From NCBI RefSeq assembly GCF_004331685.1, contig NZ_SJSM01000021.1:22415-86414 (forward strand): a stretch of 64,000 bases of DNA, read 5' to 3'. The notes below the pieces were generated by a model. The model was not told the origin of the DNA. It searched no databases and saw nothing but the letters and a program-made list of their open reading frames with translations. Origin of the DNA: Pedobacter hiemivivus. GTDB lineage: Bacteria; Bacteroidota; Bacteroidia; Sphingobacteriales; Sphingobacteriaceae. Shown here one piece after another: positions 17,086 to 25,576 of this stretch; within the stretch, counting starts at the first letter, position 1; each line of letters begins with the position of its first letter. The position numbers and the translations under genes were made by a program.

Positions 17086-17964
17086 ATGAACTCAAGAAGA
17101 AGTTTTCTAAAACAAACAGGACTTGCCGCGGCAGGGGCACTTTTATTACCATCTTTTGCCTTTGTTGGAGGATCGAAAAGAAAAGTTGGCATACAGTTGT
17201 ATTCATTAAGGAAAGAACTTCCTACTGATGTAAAAGGCGTAATAGAAAAAATTGCAAAAGCAGGATACAAAGAGGTAGAGACTTATGGTTTTTCACCAAC
17301 TGGTGGCTACTGGGGTCTGGACGCTAAGTCATTTAAAAGCTTACTTACCGCGAACGGCTTAACTACCCCGAGTGGGCATTTTGGTCTTGATGATTTCATC
17401 AAAAGCGGCAACAAGGATTTGTTAAAACCATATATAGAAGGAGCGGTAGCGGTTAACAATAAATATTTTACCATCGCTTACTTAGGGGAGCCACTCAGAA
17501 CGTCGCTTGAAGATTACAAAAAGATCGCAGGCCGTTTAAATGAAGCAGCTGAACTGGTGAAACAATCGGGTTTAAAATTGGCCTACCATAACCATGATTT
17601 TGAATTTAAAAAGTATGAAGGCGGAACTACAGGCTATGACATTTTGTTGAATGAAACAGATAAAAACCTGATTAGATTTGAAATGGATTTGTATTGGGTA
17701 GTACGCTCAGGAAATGATCCAGTTGCGATGTTCAACAAAAACCCAGGTCGTTTCCCGATGTGGCATGTAAAGGATATGGATAAGGCTAACCACGGTATAA
17801 ATACTGAGGTTGGTTCGGGTACCATAGATTTCAAGAACATATATAAACATGCCAAGCAAGCTGGTCTTGAGCACTTAATTGTAGAGCAAGAGAACTTTTC
17901 GAAGGATCCTTTTGTAAGCATTAAGCAAAGCTTCGATTATGTAAACCGTGAACTGATTAAGTAA
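17086..17964 (+). CDS. Sugar phosphate isomerase/epimerase with Tat-type leader
   Basis: A 292-residue TIM-barrel protein with an N-terminal leader MNSRRSFLKQTGLAAAGALLLPSFA carrying a twin-arginine motif (SRRSFLK). The body shows KVGIQLYSLRKELPTDVKGVIEKIAKAGYKEVETYG, LAYHNHDFEFKK and FEMDLYWVVRSGNDPV, typical of exported xylose-isomerase-like proteins of Bacteroidota sugar clusters. Last gene of the operon; a strong terminator follows. Role probably in the same extracytoplasmic sugar modification. Confidence 0.88.
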   Translation: MNSRRSFLKQTGLAAAGALLLPSFAFVGGSKRKVGIQLYSLRKELPTDVKGVIEKIAKAGYKEVETYGFSPTGGYWGLDAKSFKSLLTANGLTTPSGHFGLDDFIKSGNKDLLKPYIEGAVAVNNKYFTIAYLGEPLRTSLEDYKKIAGRLNEAAELVKQSGLKLAYHNHDFEFKKYEGGTTGYDILLNETDKNLIRFEMDLYWVVRSGNDPVAMFNKNPGRFPMWHVKDMDKANHGINTEVGSGTIDFKNIYKHAKQAGLEHLIVEQENFSKDPFVSIKQSFDYVNRELIK

Positions 17965-17986
17965 GAGATATTCTTAACAAAATATT

Positions 17987-18020
17987 GGGGAGTGGTTGTC
18001 AAAAGCCACTCCCCTTTTTT
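17987..18020 (+). terminator. Rho-independent terminator of the ten-gene operon
   Basis: GGGGAGTGG (17987-17995) pairs with CCACTCCCC (18006-18014), followed by a run of six T. It ends the operon that began at 7637. Confidence 0.9.
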
Positions 18021-18115
18021 ATGATTGAAAAAATGCCCATATTTGGAAACTTATTATTTCACCATAAATACAATTGATTAAATAATTAAAAACAAGTAAA
18101 ACAACAAATTAAAAG

Positions 18116-19108
18116 ATGAAAATTGCAGTAGTTGGAGCCACCGGTCTGGTAGGCACCGTAATGTTAAAAGTATTAGAAGAGCGTAACTTCCCGTTAACCG
18201 AATTGATCCCTGTAGCCTCTGAGAAGAGTGTTGGTAAGGAAATCACATTTAAGGGTAAGAAGTACGCTGTTGTAAACATGGAGACTGCGATTTCGATGAG
18301 ACCTGATATTGCGTTGTTTTCTGCAGGTGGCAGCACTTCATTAGCTGAAGCCCCTCGTTTTGCTGCAGTAGGTACTACAGTAATCGACAATTCATCTGCA
18401 TGGCGCATGGATCCGTCGAAAAAGCTGGTTGTACCTGAAGTAAATGCAACTGAATTATCAGCTGATGATAAGATCATTGCAAATCCGAACTGTTCAACTA
18501 TCCAAATGGTAGTGGCTTTAAAACCACTTCATGATAAATATAAGATCAAACGTGTAGTTGTATCAACTTATCAGTCTGTAACCGGAACTGGTGTAAAAGC
18601 TGTTGAACAATTGATGAACGAGCGTAAAGGAATAACTGATGGCCCTATGGCTTATGCTTATCCTATCGATTTAAACGTAATCCCTCAGATTGATGTTTTC
18701 CAGGATAATGGATACACCAAAGAAGAGATGAAAATGATTTTGGAAACCCAAAAGATTATGGGCGACAACAGCATTAAAGTTACAGCTACAACAGTACGTA
18801 TTCCGGTAATGGGCGGTCACTCTGAGTCGGTAAACGTTGAGTTTGAGAACGACTTTGATGTAACTGAAGTGAAAAACCTATTGGCGAATACTGAAGGTAT
18901 CATTTTAGTTGACGATCCGGCAAACCTTAAATATCCTATGCCTAAAGATGCGCATGAGAAAGATGAGGTATTTGTAGGAAGAATCAGACGTGATGAATCA
19001 TTGCCAAACACATTGAATATGTGGATTGTAGCGGACAACCTACGTAAAGGTGCTGCAACAAACGCGGTTCAGATTGCTGAATACCTTGTAAAGAACCAAC
19101 TGGTATAA
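18116..19108 (+). CDS. asd: Aspartate-semialdehyde dehydrogenase
   Basis: A 330-residue enzyme that reduces aspartyl phosphate to aspartate semialdehyde for lysine, threonine and methionine synthesis. NADP-binding motif IAVVGATGLVGTVML at the start, active-site Cys126 in IANPNCSTIQM, and the conserved VSTYQSVTGTGVKAVEQL. Full family length. Single gene with its own terminator. Confidence 0.96.
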   Translation: MKIAVVGATGLVGTVMLKVLEERNFPLTELIPVASEKSVGKEITFKGKKYAVVNMETAISMRPDIALFSAGGSTSLAEAPRFAAVGTTVIDNSSAWRMDPSKKLVVPEVNATELSADDKIIANPNCSTIQMVVALKPLHDKYKIKRVVVSTYQSVTGTGVKAVEQLMNERKGITDGPMAYAYPIDLNVIPQIDVFQDNGYTKEEMKMILETQKIMGDNSIKVTATTVRIPVMGGHSESVNVEFENDFDVTEVKNLLANTEGIILVDDPANLKYPMPKDAHEKDEVFVGRIRRDESLPNTLNMWIVADNLRKGAATNAVQIAEYLVKNQLV

Positions 19109-19130
19109 TTTTATAAATTATAAACGTTAG

Positions 19131-19180
19131 AGTGATGTATGAATAGCTTTTACCAGTTATACATACATCACTTTTTTTTT
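19131..19180 (+). terminator. Terminator of asd
   Basis: AGTGATGTATG (19131-19141) pairs with CATACATCACT (19162-19172), and a run of T extends to 19180. Confidence 0.85.
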
Positions 19181-19187
19181 AAAGCAT

Positions 19188-20600
19188 ATGTCTAAAAGAT
19201 CAAGATTACCTTTTTTAGTACTACTCTTCATCTGTAGTATCTCTTTTGCACAAAGCCCGATACAGAAGCTGGAGAAAGCATACAATGCTTTTCAGTCAGA
19301 CCCACAGACTAAATATGCCAGCACTTCACTTTGTGTTTTGGATGCCAATACCGGCAAACCACTGTTTACACATAACGAACAGGTAGGTCTGGCCACTGCC
19401 TCTACCTTAAAAGTCATCACTGCTGCCACGGCATTTAGCGTACTTGGAAAAGATTTTCAATTTCAAACAACTTTGGCTTACACCGGAAACATTACTACTG
19501 AGGGCGTTTTAAAAGGGGATTTAATCATTATTGGAAGTGGCGACCCTACTTTGGGTTCTGATCGATACCAAAACAAAGAAAACGCGGTACTCAAAGAATG
19601 GATTGCAGCGATCAAAAAAGCGGGCATAAAAAAGATTGAAGGAGCTATTATTGGTGATGACCGTATATTTGGTACACAAACTACTCCCGAAGGTTGGACA
19701 TGGCAGGATATGGGAAATTATTATGGTGCCGGTACATCTGGATTATCATGGCGCGAGAACCAGTTTGACCTCCATTTAAAACCAGGAGCGAAAGTAGATG
19801 AACCGGCTAAGCTATTAAAAACAGTCCCGGAAGTCCCTTACTTAAAAATTATTAATGAACTTAAAACTGGTGCTCAGGGCAGCGGAGATCAAGCCTATGT
19901 TTTTTTACCACCATATGCGCCTACCGCTTATATAAGAGGTACATGGGGCTTGGGCATTGGCAAATCAAACATTTCGGCGGCGCTCCCCGACCCCGCATTT
20001 GATTGTGCTTACCGGTTACAAGACACGTTAAAGCTATTGGGTATCACGGCTACGCAACCGGCTACCACAACCCGTATCATGGCTTTAAACGAGCGAACCG
20101 TCCCAAAGATTACGCAAAAAATCAACACCATAACTTCGCCTACACTGTCAGAAATGACTTATTGGTTTTTAAAGAAGAGCATCAATTTATATGGGGAGAC
20201 CTTCCTGAAGGCTGTTGCCATAAAGTCTGGCAAGGATGCTACAACTGATGACGGAGCAACCGCAGAAATTAACTTTTGGGCTGATAAAGGCATTGATAAA
20301 AATGCTCTAAATATTATTGACGGAAGTGGTCTATCTCCGGCAAACCGTGTTACAACAATGGCCATAGCTAATGTTTTGTTTCAAGCACAGAAAGAAGCCT
20401 GGTTTGGCGACTATTATCAAGCCTTCCCAGAATATAATAACATGAAAATAAAGAGTGGCACCATAAATAATGTATCTGCTTTTGCAGGTTACCATACTAG
20501 TGCTGCCGGCAATAAGTATATCATCGTTATTAATATCAACAATTATTCAGGTTCAGGCATCAACAAGAAACTATTTACCGTATTGGATGCGTTAAAGTAA
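19188..20600 (+). CDS. dacB: D-alanyl-D-alanine carboxypeptidase/endopeptidase, PBP4 family
   Basis: A 470-residue periplasmic penicillin-binding protein with a signal peptide (cleavage near SFAQS, residues 19-23). Active-site Ser72 and Lys75 in ASTLKVI, the second motif in DGSGLSPANRV, and KSGTINNVSAFAGYH as the third (KTG-like) motif. It trims or cleaves peptidoglycan cross-links. It begins eight bases after the asd terminator T run, so it must have a promoter around the terminator or depend on read-through. Confidence 0.92.
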   Translation: MSKRSRLPFLVLLFICSISFAQSPIQKLEKAYNAFQSDPQTKYASTSLCVLDANTGKPLFTHNEQVGLATASTLKVITAATAFSVLGKDFQFQTTLAYTGNITTEGVLKGDLIIIGSGDPTLGSDRYQNKENAVLKEWIAAIKKAGIKKIEGAIIGDDRIFGTQTTPEGWTWQDMGNYYGAGTSGLSWRENQFDLHLKPGAKVDEPAKLLKTVPEVPYLKIINELKTGAQGSGDQAYVFLPPYAPTAYIRGTWGLGIGKSNISAALPDPAFDCAYRLQDTLKLLGITATQPATTTRIMALNERTVPKITQKINTITSPTLSEMTYWFLKKSINLYGETFLKAVAIKSGKDATTDDGATAEINFWADKGIDKNALNIIDGSGLSPANRVTTMAIANVLFQAQKEAWFGDYYQAFPEYNNMKIKSGTINNVSAFAGYHTSAAGNKYIIVININNYSGSGINKKLFTVLDALK

Positions 20601-20650
20601 TTGGTAAATTGCGTCCGTTTCCAGAATTTATAATCCGCTAAAATTCATTA

Positions 20651-22615
20651 ATGAAAAATATCTTCTCCCTTTTGTGCTTTTTCTTACTCAGTTATTCAGC
20701 TATCGCGCAAACTTCTGTTGCACAAAATACCATGTCTTTAGCAATACCAGATCCCGTTAATTTACCTCAGGATATCGCCATTATACCAGAACCAGTAACT
20801 GTTGTGAAGCATGAAGGCCACTTTACTTTGCCTGCCAATGTAACGATACAATGTCCTGCCGTACCAGAAACACATCAGCTCCTTGTTTTTTTACAGGAGA
20901 GATTATCCGTACCTACGGGCAGCTATGTATCAACAGTAAGCAACAAATCGGGAATAGCAAACATCAAACTGTCTCTAAATGATAAAGCAGATCCGATACT
21001 TGGAACTGAAGGATATCAGCTATCAGTAACACCAAAACACATCAGCATAAAGGCAAATCATGCTGCTGGCTTATTTTATGGCGTGCAAAGTTTGCTTCAG
21101 TTGTTCCCTGCTGCTATTGAAAGTAAAGAACTTGTAGAAGGAATTGAATGGAAAGCGCCATGCGTTGAGGTTACAGATTACCCCCGCTTAGGTTGGAGAG
21201 GTTTAATGTTTGATGTTGCCCGTCATTATTTCACAAAGGATGAGATCAAACAATACATCAATGCGATGGTGCGCTATAAATACAACATTCTTCATTTACA
21301 CCTTACGGATGATGAAGGCTGGAGAATAGAAATAAAAGGCTTACCAAAGTTAACCGAGGTAGGTGCATGGAGTGTACGAAAAGTAGGTGAGTTTGGGAAT
21401 TTCATCCCTCCTACTGCTGATGAGCCCCGCAATTATGGTGGTTTTTATACACAGGAAGATATTAAGGAACTGGTACAATATGCAAAGGAGAGGTTTGTAA
21501 ATATCCTGCCCGAAATTGATGTACCTGGCCACAGTTTGGCTGCAATCGCATCTTATCCGGAGCTATCTTGCACACCGGGTGCAGAAAACTACAAAGTACG
21601 TTCTGGGGAACGCATTATGGACTGGTCTAGAGGTGCCCCTCCAACTGCTTTGGTTGACAATACGCTTTGTCCCGCCAATGAAAAAGTATATACGTTTCTG
21701 GATACGGTCATTACGCAGGTAGCTGCACTTTTCCCTTTTGAATACATCCACATGGGTGGCGATGAGGCTCCTTTCAATTTCTGGGAGAAAAACGATGCCA
21801 TCAAAGCGTTAATGCAAAAAGAAGGATTAAAAGATATGCACCAGGTACAAGGCTATTTTGAAAAGCGAGTACAGAAAATAGTAGAATCGAAGGGTAAGAA
21901 GTTTATGGGTTGGGATGAAATATTGAACGGCGATATGTCGCCCAGCGCTGCTGTCATGGCTTGGCGTGGAATGAAATATGGCATTGAGGCGGCCAAAAAA
22001 CAACATGAAGTAGTCATGAGCCCTAGCACTTATGCTTACCTGGATTATATGCAGGCCGATGCGATAACGGAACCAAGAGTATATGCTTCGCTCCGTTTAA
22101 GCAAATCCTACGAATTTGAACCTGTTCCGACAGGTGTCGATCCGAAATACATCAAAGGGGGCCAAGCCAATTTATGGGCAGAGCAGGTATACAACATCCG
22201 CCAGGCTGAGTATATGACCTGGCCAAGGGGAATGGCGATTGCAGAATCGGTTTGGTCACCGGCAGCCAAGAAAAACTGGCCAAACTTTTTTGGCAGAGTA
22301 GAGCAGCATTTTAAGCGATTAGACATGGCGGAGACTAAGTATGCGCCAAGTGTGTATGATCCTATTTTTAAAGTAAGCAGATCAGCTGATAGACAGCTAC
22401 AGATAGAATTGGGTACAGAGGCCCCAGGATTAGATATTTATTACAGTTTTGACAACTCCTTCCCTGACCGTTTTTATCCGAAGTATACGGAGAAATTAAC
22501 ACCTCCGAAGGATGCAACCATGCTGAAGGTAATTACATACAAAGGCAAAACGCCTATAGGTAGGATGATGAACATGCCAATTGAAGAACTAAATAAACGC
22601 GCAGGAAAAAAATAA
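20651..22615 (+). CDS. Beta-N-acetylhexosaminidase, glycoside hydrolase family 20
   Basis: A 654-residue secreted enzyme with a signal peptide (to about residue 20, AIAQ). Domains: an N-terminal GH20b domain (about 40-165), the catalytic TIM barrel from PRLGWRGLMFDVARHYF, with the catalytic pair Asp371-Glu372 in YIHMGGDEAPF, and a C-terminal region with a chitobiase-like FN3 module (LDIYYSFDNSFP). It removes terminal GlcNAc or GalNAc from glycans or peptidoglycan fragments. It ends 16 bp before truA. Confidence 0.94.
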   Translation: MKNIFSLLCFFLLSYSAIAQTSVAQNTMSLAIPDPVNLPQDIAIIPEPVTVVKHEGHFTLPANVTIQCPAVPETHQLLVFLQERLSVPTGSYVSTVSNKSGIANIKLSLNDKADPILGTEGYQLSVTPKHISIKANHAAGLFYGVQSLLQLFPAAIESKELVEGIEWKAPCVEVTDYPRLGWRGLMFDVARHYFTKDEIKQYINAMVRYKYNILHLHLTDDEGWRIEIKGLPKLTEVGAWSVRKVGEFGNFIPPTADEPRNYGGFYTQEDIKELVQYAKERFVNILPEIDVPGHSLAAIASYPELSCTPGAENYKVRSGERIMDWSRGAPPTALVDNTLCPANEKVYTFLDTVITQVAALFPFEYIHMGGDEAPFNFWEKNDAIKALMQKEGLKDMHQVQGYFEKRVQKIVESKGKKFMGWDEILNGDMSPSAAVMAWRGMKYGIEAAKKQHEVVMSPSTYAYLDYMQADAITEPRVYASLRLSKSYEFEPVPTGVDPKYIKGGQANLWAEQVYNIRQAEYMTWPRGMAIAESVWSPAAKKNWPNFFGRVEQHFKRLDMAETKYAPSVYDPIFKVSRSADRQLQIELGTEAPGLDIYYSFDNSFPDRFYPKYTEKLTPPKDATMLKVITYKGKTPIGRMMNMPIEELNKRAGKK

Positions 22616-22631
22616 CATTAAAAGAAAGAGA

Positions 22632-23441
22632 TTGAGATATTTTGTTCACATAGGCTATAACGGATTAAAGTACAATGGCTGGCAAAAACAGCCGGGCGTA
22701 ATGAATGTACAAGGCGTTATAGAGCAAGCGCTTAGCCAGGTATTAAAGACACCCATATTTATTAATGGCTGTGGCCGTACCGATGCACGGGTACATGCTA
22801 GTCAGTTTTTCTTTCATATGGATGTAGAGCAACCCTGGGATTTCGACCTGATGTTCAGGATGAATAAGGTATTGCCAGGCAACATTGCTATTTTTGACAT
22901 TATCCCTATGGATGGTTTGCAACATGCCCGTTTTGATGCCGTACAACGATCGTACGACTATTTCATACATACTTATAAGAATCCTTTTTTAAACGGCCTG
23001 AGTTCGTTTTATTTACTGGACAAACTAGATTTCGACAAGATGCAGCAGGCTGCAGCCATATTGCCAAATTATAAAGACTATAGAGCCTTTTGCACCAGTC
23101 CGGATAAATACGAACACACCTTATGCTATGTCAAATCGGCTAGTTTATCAGTCGACGAAAATGGTGACCACCTTCGTTTCCAGATTTCTTCCAATCGTTT
23201 TCTGAGTAAAATGATCAGGATCATTATGGGACAATTGTTAAAAATTGGCAAAGGAGTATTGAGTGTAGAGGAGTTTGAAAGTTATCTAATCAATAATAAA
23301 ACGCCTGACTTAATCACGCCTGCACACCCCGAGGGGCTTTATTTATCTAAAGTTACTTATCCTTATTTGAATCTGCCACCGAGGCAACAGTTCTCATCTG
23401 TGCTACAAATGCAGGCCGACCTCTGCTGGAAACAGGTATAA
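22632..23441 (+). CDS. truA: tRNA pseudouridine(38-40) synthase TruA
   Basis: A 269-residue enzyme that converts uridines 38-40 of tRNA anticodon arms to pseudouridine. Catalytic Asp51 in GCGRTDARVHA, and the fold begins RYFVHIGYNGLKYNGWQKQPG. The start is a TTG codon at 22632 preceded by the SD-like AAAGAAAGAG; no ATG lies at the expected N-terminus. Family length fits. Confidence 0.94.
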   Translation: MRYFVHIGYNGLKYNGWQKQPGVMNVQGVIEQALSQVLKTPIFINGCGRTDARVHASQFFFHMDVEQPWDFDLMFRMNKVLPGNIAIFDIIPMDGLQHARFDAVQRSYDYFIHTYKNPFLNGLSSFYLLDKLDFDKMQQAAAILPNYKDYRAFCTSPDKYEHTLCYVKSASLSVDENGDHLRFQISSNRFLSKMIRIIMGQLLKIGKGVLSVEEFESYLINNKTPDLITPAHPEGLYLSKVTYPYLNLPPRQQFSSVLQMQADLCWKQV

Positions 23442-23466
23442 ACCATTTATTGTTAATATTTTACTA

Positions 23467-23497
23467 TTGTTTCTCGGCCTAGATTTTGCTAACTTTA
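23467..23497 (+). promoter_or_regulatory. Candidate promoter of the DoxX gene
   Basis: TTG at 23467-23469, 20-base spacer, TAACTTTA at 23490-23497, one mismatch to TAnnTTTG. It lies 33 bases before the preferred ATG at 23531, which supports that start over the upstream TTG at 23486. Confidence 0.45.
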
Positions 23498-23530
23498 ATT
23501 GAGGACTTCATTAAAAAGAAGGCATTCTGT

Positions 23531-23989
23531 ATGACAGTTATTCAAAAAATTGAGCACTGGGGCGATGTCCATCATGCCAAATGGCTGGATGTTATCCGAA
23601 TTGTATTAGGCCTGCTCATCTTTAGTAAAGGTATTGCGATAGTCAGCAATACGGCTGCACTTCAAGACATGATTTTGCAAAATGACACTTATGGTTTCTC
23701 GGGCTTCATGTCGAGCTTTGGATTACATATTGTTGGTTTTGTGCATCTTGTAGGTGGTCTTTTTATTACCCTTGGACTGCTCACCCGCTTTTCGGCGGTA
23801 ATTCAGATTCCAATATTACTATGTGCAGTGTTCTTTGTCAACCTGTCTCGCGGATTTTCAGCCCTTAACAATGAGTTATGGTTATCCATCATTGTATTGC
23901 TGTTACTGGTATTGTTTTGGATTGTGGGCTCAGGACCATTCTCTGTAGATCAGGCCATGAAGAAAAAACCTGACATTTTCAGAAAATAG
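23531..23989 (+). CDS. DoxX family membrane protein
   Basis: A 152-residue integral membrane protein with four hydrophobic segments: IRIVLGLLIFSKGIAIV, the segment around GLHIVGFVHLVGGLFITLGLLTRF, IQIPILLCAVFFV and LSIIVLLLLVLFWIVG. The layout is that of the DoxX/DoxD-like family. Role unclear; members are often linked to quinone or sulfur redox. I start at ATG 23531; the frame is open further upstream to a TTG at 23486. Confidence 0.8.
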   Translation: MTVIQKIEHWGDVHHAKWLDVIRIVLGLLIFSKGIAIVSNTAALQDMILQNDTYGFSGFMSSFGLHIVGFVHLVGGLFITLGLLTRFSAVIQIPILLCAVFFVNLSRGFSALNNELWLSIIVLLLLVLFWIVGSGPFSVDQAMKKKPDIFRK

Positions 23990-24008
23990 CATATAGCAGG
24001 AATACGAT

Positions 24009-24518
24009 CTATTGCCTGCTCAATATCATTGCCCTCATCGCATCTGCGGTGAGGCTAATTCCATTTACCGTTACGAGGGCGCGTTTGTAAAATACATCCC
24101 GCTCAAGGAGTTTACTTTCGATAAATTCGATCATTTGTGCTTCATTAAGATCCCTTAACAAGGGTCTTTTTTCCTTACCGCCTTCCAGTCGTTTGGCCAA
24201 TGCGGCAGCAGACATTTCAATGTATACAGATAGACCATTTGCATTCATCCATTCCATGTTATCAAAAAAACATGGTGCGCCGCCGCCGGTTGCCACAACG
24301 GCATTTGCAGGATAATCAAAGTTCTTTAATGTTTCGCTTTCCAGCTTTCTAAAAGCGGCTTCACCATGCGTTGAAAAATAGGCAGCTATAGTTGTATCCA
24401 GACTTTTCTCAATCTGATGATCAAGGTCAATAAATTCGTATCCCAATTTTACGGCTAGCTTTTTTCCCATTGTGCTTTTACCGCAGCCCATAAAACCTAT
24501 TAAAAAAATCTTCATCAT
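24009..24518 (-). CDS. aroK: Shikimate kinase
   Basis: A 169-residue enzyme of aromatic amino acid synthesis that phosphorylates shikimate. Walker A motif FMGCGKSTMGKKLA at residues 9-22, the shikimate-binding Asp in FIDLDHQIE and GEAAFRKLESE, then VVATGGGAPCF. It is the last of four tightly packed minus-strand genes; its start directly abuts the stop of the permease gene. Confidence 0.95.
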   Translation of the reverse strand: MMKIFLIGFMGCGKSTMGKKLAVKLGYEFIDLDHQIEKSLDTTIAAYFSTHGEAAFRKLESETLKNFDYPANAVVATGGGAPCFFDNMEWMNANGLSVYIEMSAAALAKRLEGGKEKRPLLRDLNEAQMIEFIESKLLERDVFYKRALVTVNGISLTADAMRAMILSRQ

Positions 24519-25574
24519 TTACGCCAATTTTACCCTTGGATCTACAAAGGCATATAATACATCTACCAAAATATTAATTATTACGAATACGAATGCTATA
24601 AAAAGAATGGAGCCCATTACGACTGGGAAATCAGACATTTCCAGCGCATTTACCGTTGCTCGGCCCAGGCCATTGTACCCAAATATATATTCTACAAAGA
24701 AAGATCCTGCCAATAAAGAGGCAAACCAGCCCGATATCGCCGTAATCACAGGGTTTAGTGCATTTTTTAAAGCATGCTTATAAATAATCACATTACGACT
24801 TAGCCCTTTTGCGCGCGCAGTACGGATATAATCCTGTGCCAGTACATCAAGCATCGCGCTTCGGGTTAACTGGACAATAATGGACAATGGTCTCAATCCT
24901 AAAGTAACCATGGGCAACCATAGATTTTTCCAGGTCATGATTTCCCCTTTAAAAGGATCGTAGCTATATAAACTACCCGACATATTGAGTCCGGTATAAT
25001 CACTCAGTACAAAGCCAAACAGCCAGGCGATGATGATCCCGGCAAAAAAAGAGGGTGCCGAAATACCTAGAATAGCGAAGGAGTTGGCCGCTTTATCTAT
25101 CCAGGTATCTTTATGAACTGCCGAAAGCACGCCTAGAAATACCCCAATCAGCGTTGCAAATATCATGGCCGTAAGGGCCAATATAAAGGTATTGGGTACA
25201 GTTTCGGACAATATCGTGGTTACATCACGTTTGGTTTGATAAGAGCGCCGCAGGTAAGGCCATTTAATTGCCAATACCTCGTCGCCAAATGAAATCAATT
25301 TTACGTAATGATATTTCTCTTTGCTTTCTGCTGTATTTTCGTGGATACCGAGCGGTGAAAGATCATTCAGGTAAAGAAAGAACTGTGCTGGTTTAGACTT
25401 ATCCAGCCCAAATTCCTTACGCACTGCCTCGATAGAAGATACATCAGCCCGCTGTCCCATAGTCATCCTTGCCGGATCACCTGGTAATATATTAAACAAA
25501 ATAAACACCACTACAATAACGCCCGCCATTACGGCAAATCCATATAAGATTTTTTTGACGGCGTATTGAAACAT
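24519..25574 (-). CDS. ABC transporter permease, DppB/OppB family
   Basis: A 351-residue inner-membrane permease. It has an N-terminal segment with VFILFNILPGDPARMTMG, a periplasmic loop and five or six further membrane segments, and the inner-membrane-component loop DYIRTARAKGLSRNVIIYKHALKNAL, the EAA motif. Members import oligopeptides or nickel as part of a DppBCDF-type complex. No DppC, ATPase or substrate-binding gene is adjacent, so the partners are elsewhere. It lies in a tight operon with aroK and a MauE-like gene. Confidence 0.9.
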   Translation of the reverse strand: MFQYAVKKILYGFAVMAGVIVVVFILFNILPGDPARMTMGQRADVSSIEAVRKEFGLDKSKPAQFFLYLNDLSPLGIHENTAESKEKYHYVKLISFGDEVLAIKWPYLRRSYQTKRDVTTILSETVPNTFILALTAMIFATLIGVFLGVLSAVHKDTWIDKAANSFAILGISAPSFFAGIIIAWLFGFVLSDYTGLNMSGSLYSYDPFKGEIMTWKNLWLPMVTLGLRPLSIIVQLTRSAMLDVLAQDYIRTARAKGLSRNVIIYKHALKNALNPVITAISGWFASLLAGSFFVEYIFGYNGLGRATVNALEMSDFPVVMGSILFIAFVFVIINILVDVLYAFVDPRVKLA

Positions 25575-25576
25575 AG

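Noticed and set aside
18030..18115. Promoter of asd
   Set aside because: Only partial matches (CATATTTG, TACAATTG) with unsuitable spacing to TTTG elements were found, so no promoter is called.
23486..23530. TTG start of the DoxX gene at 23486
   Set aside because: A promoter -7 box overlaps this position and ATG 23531 gives the expected N-terminus.
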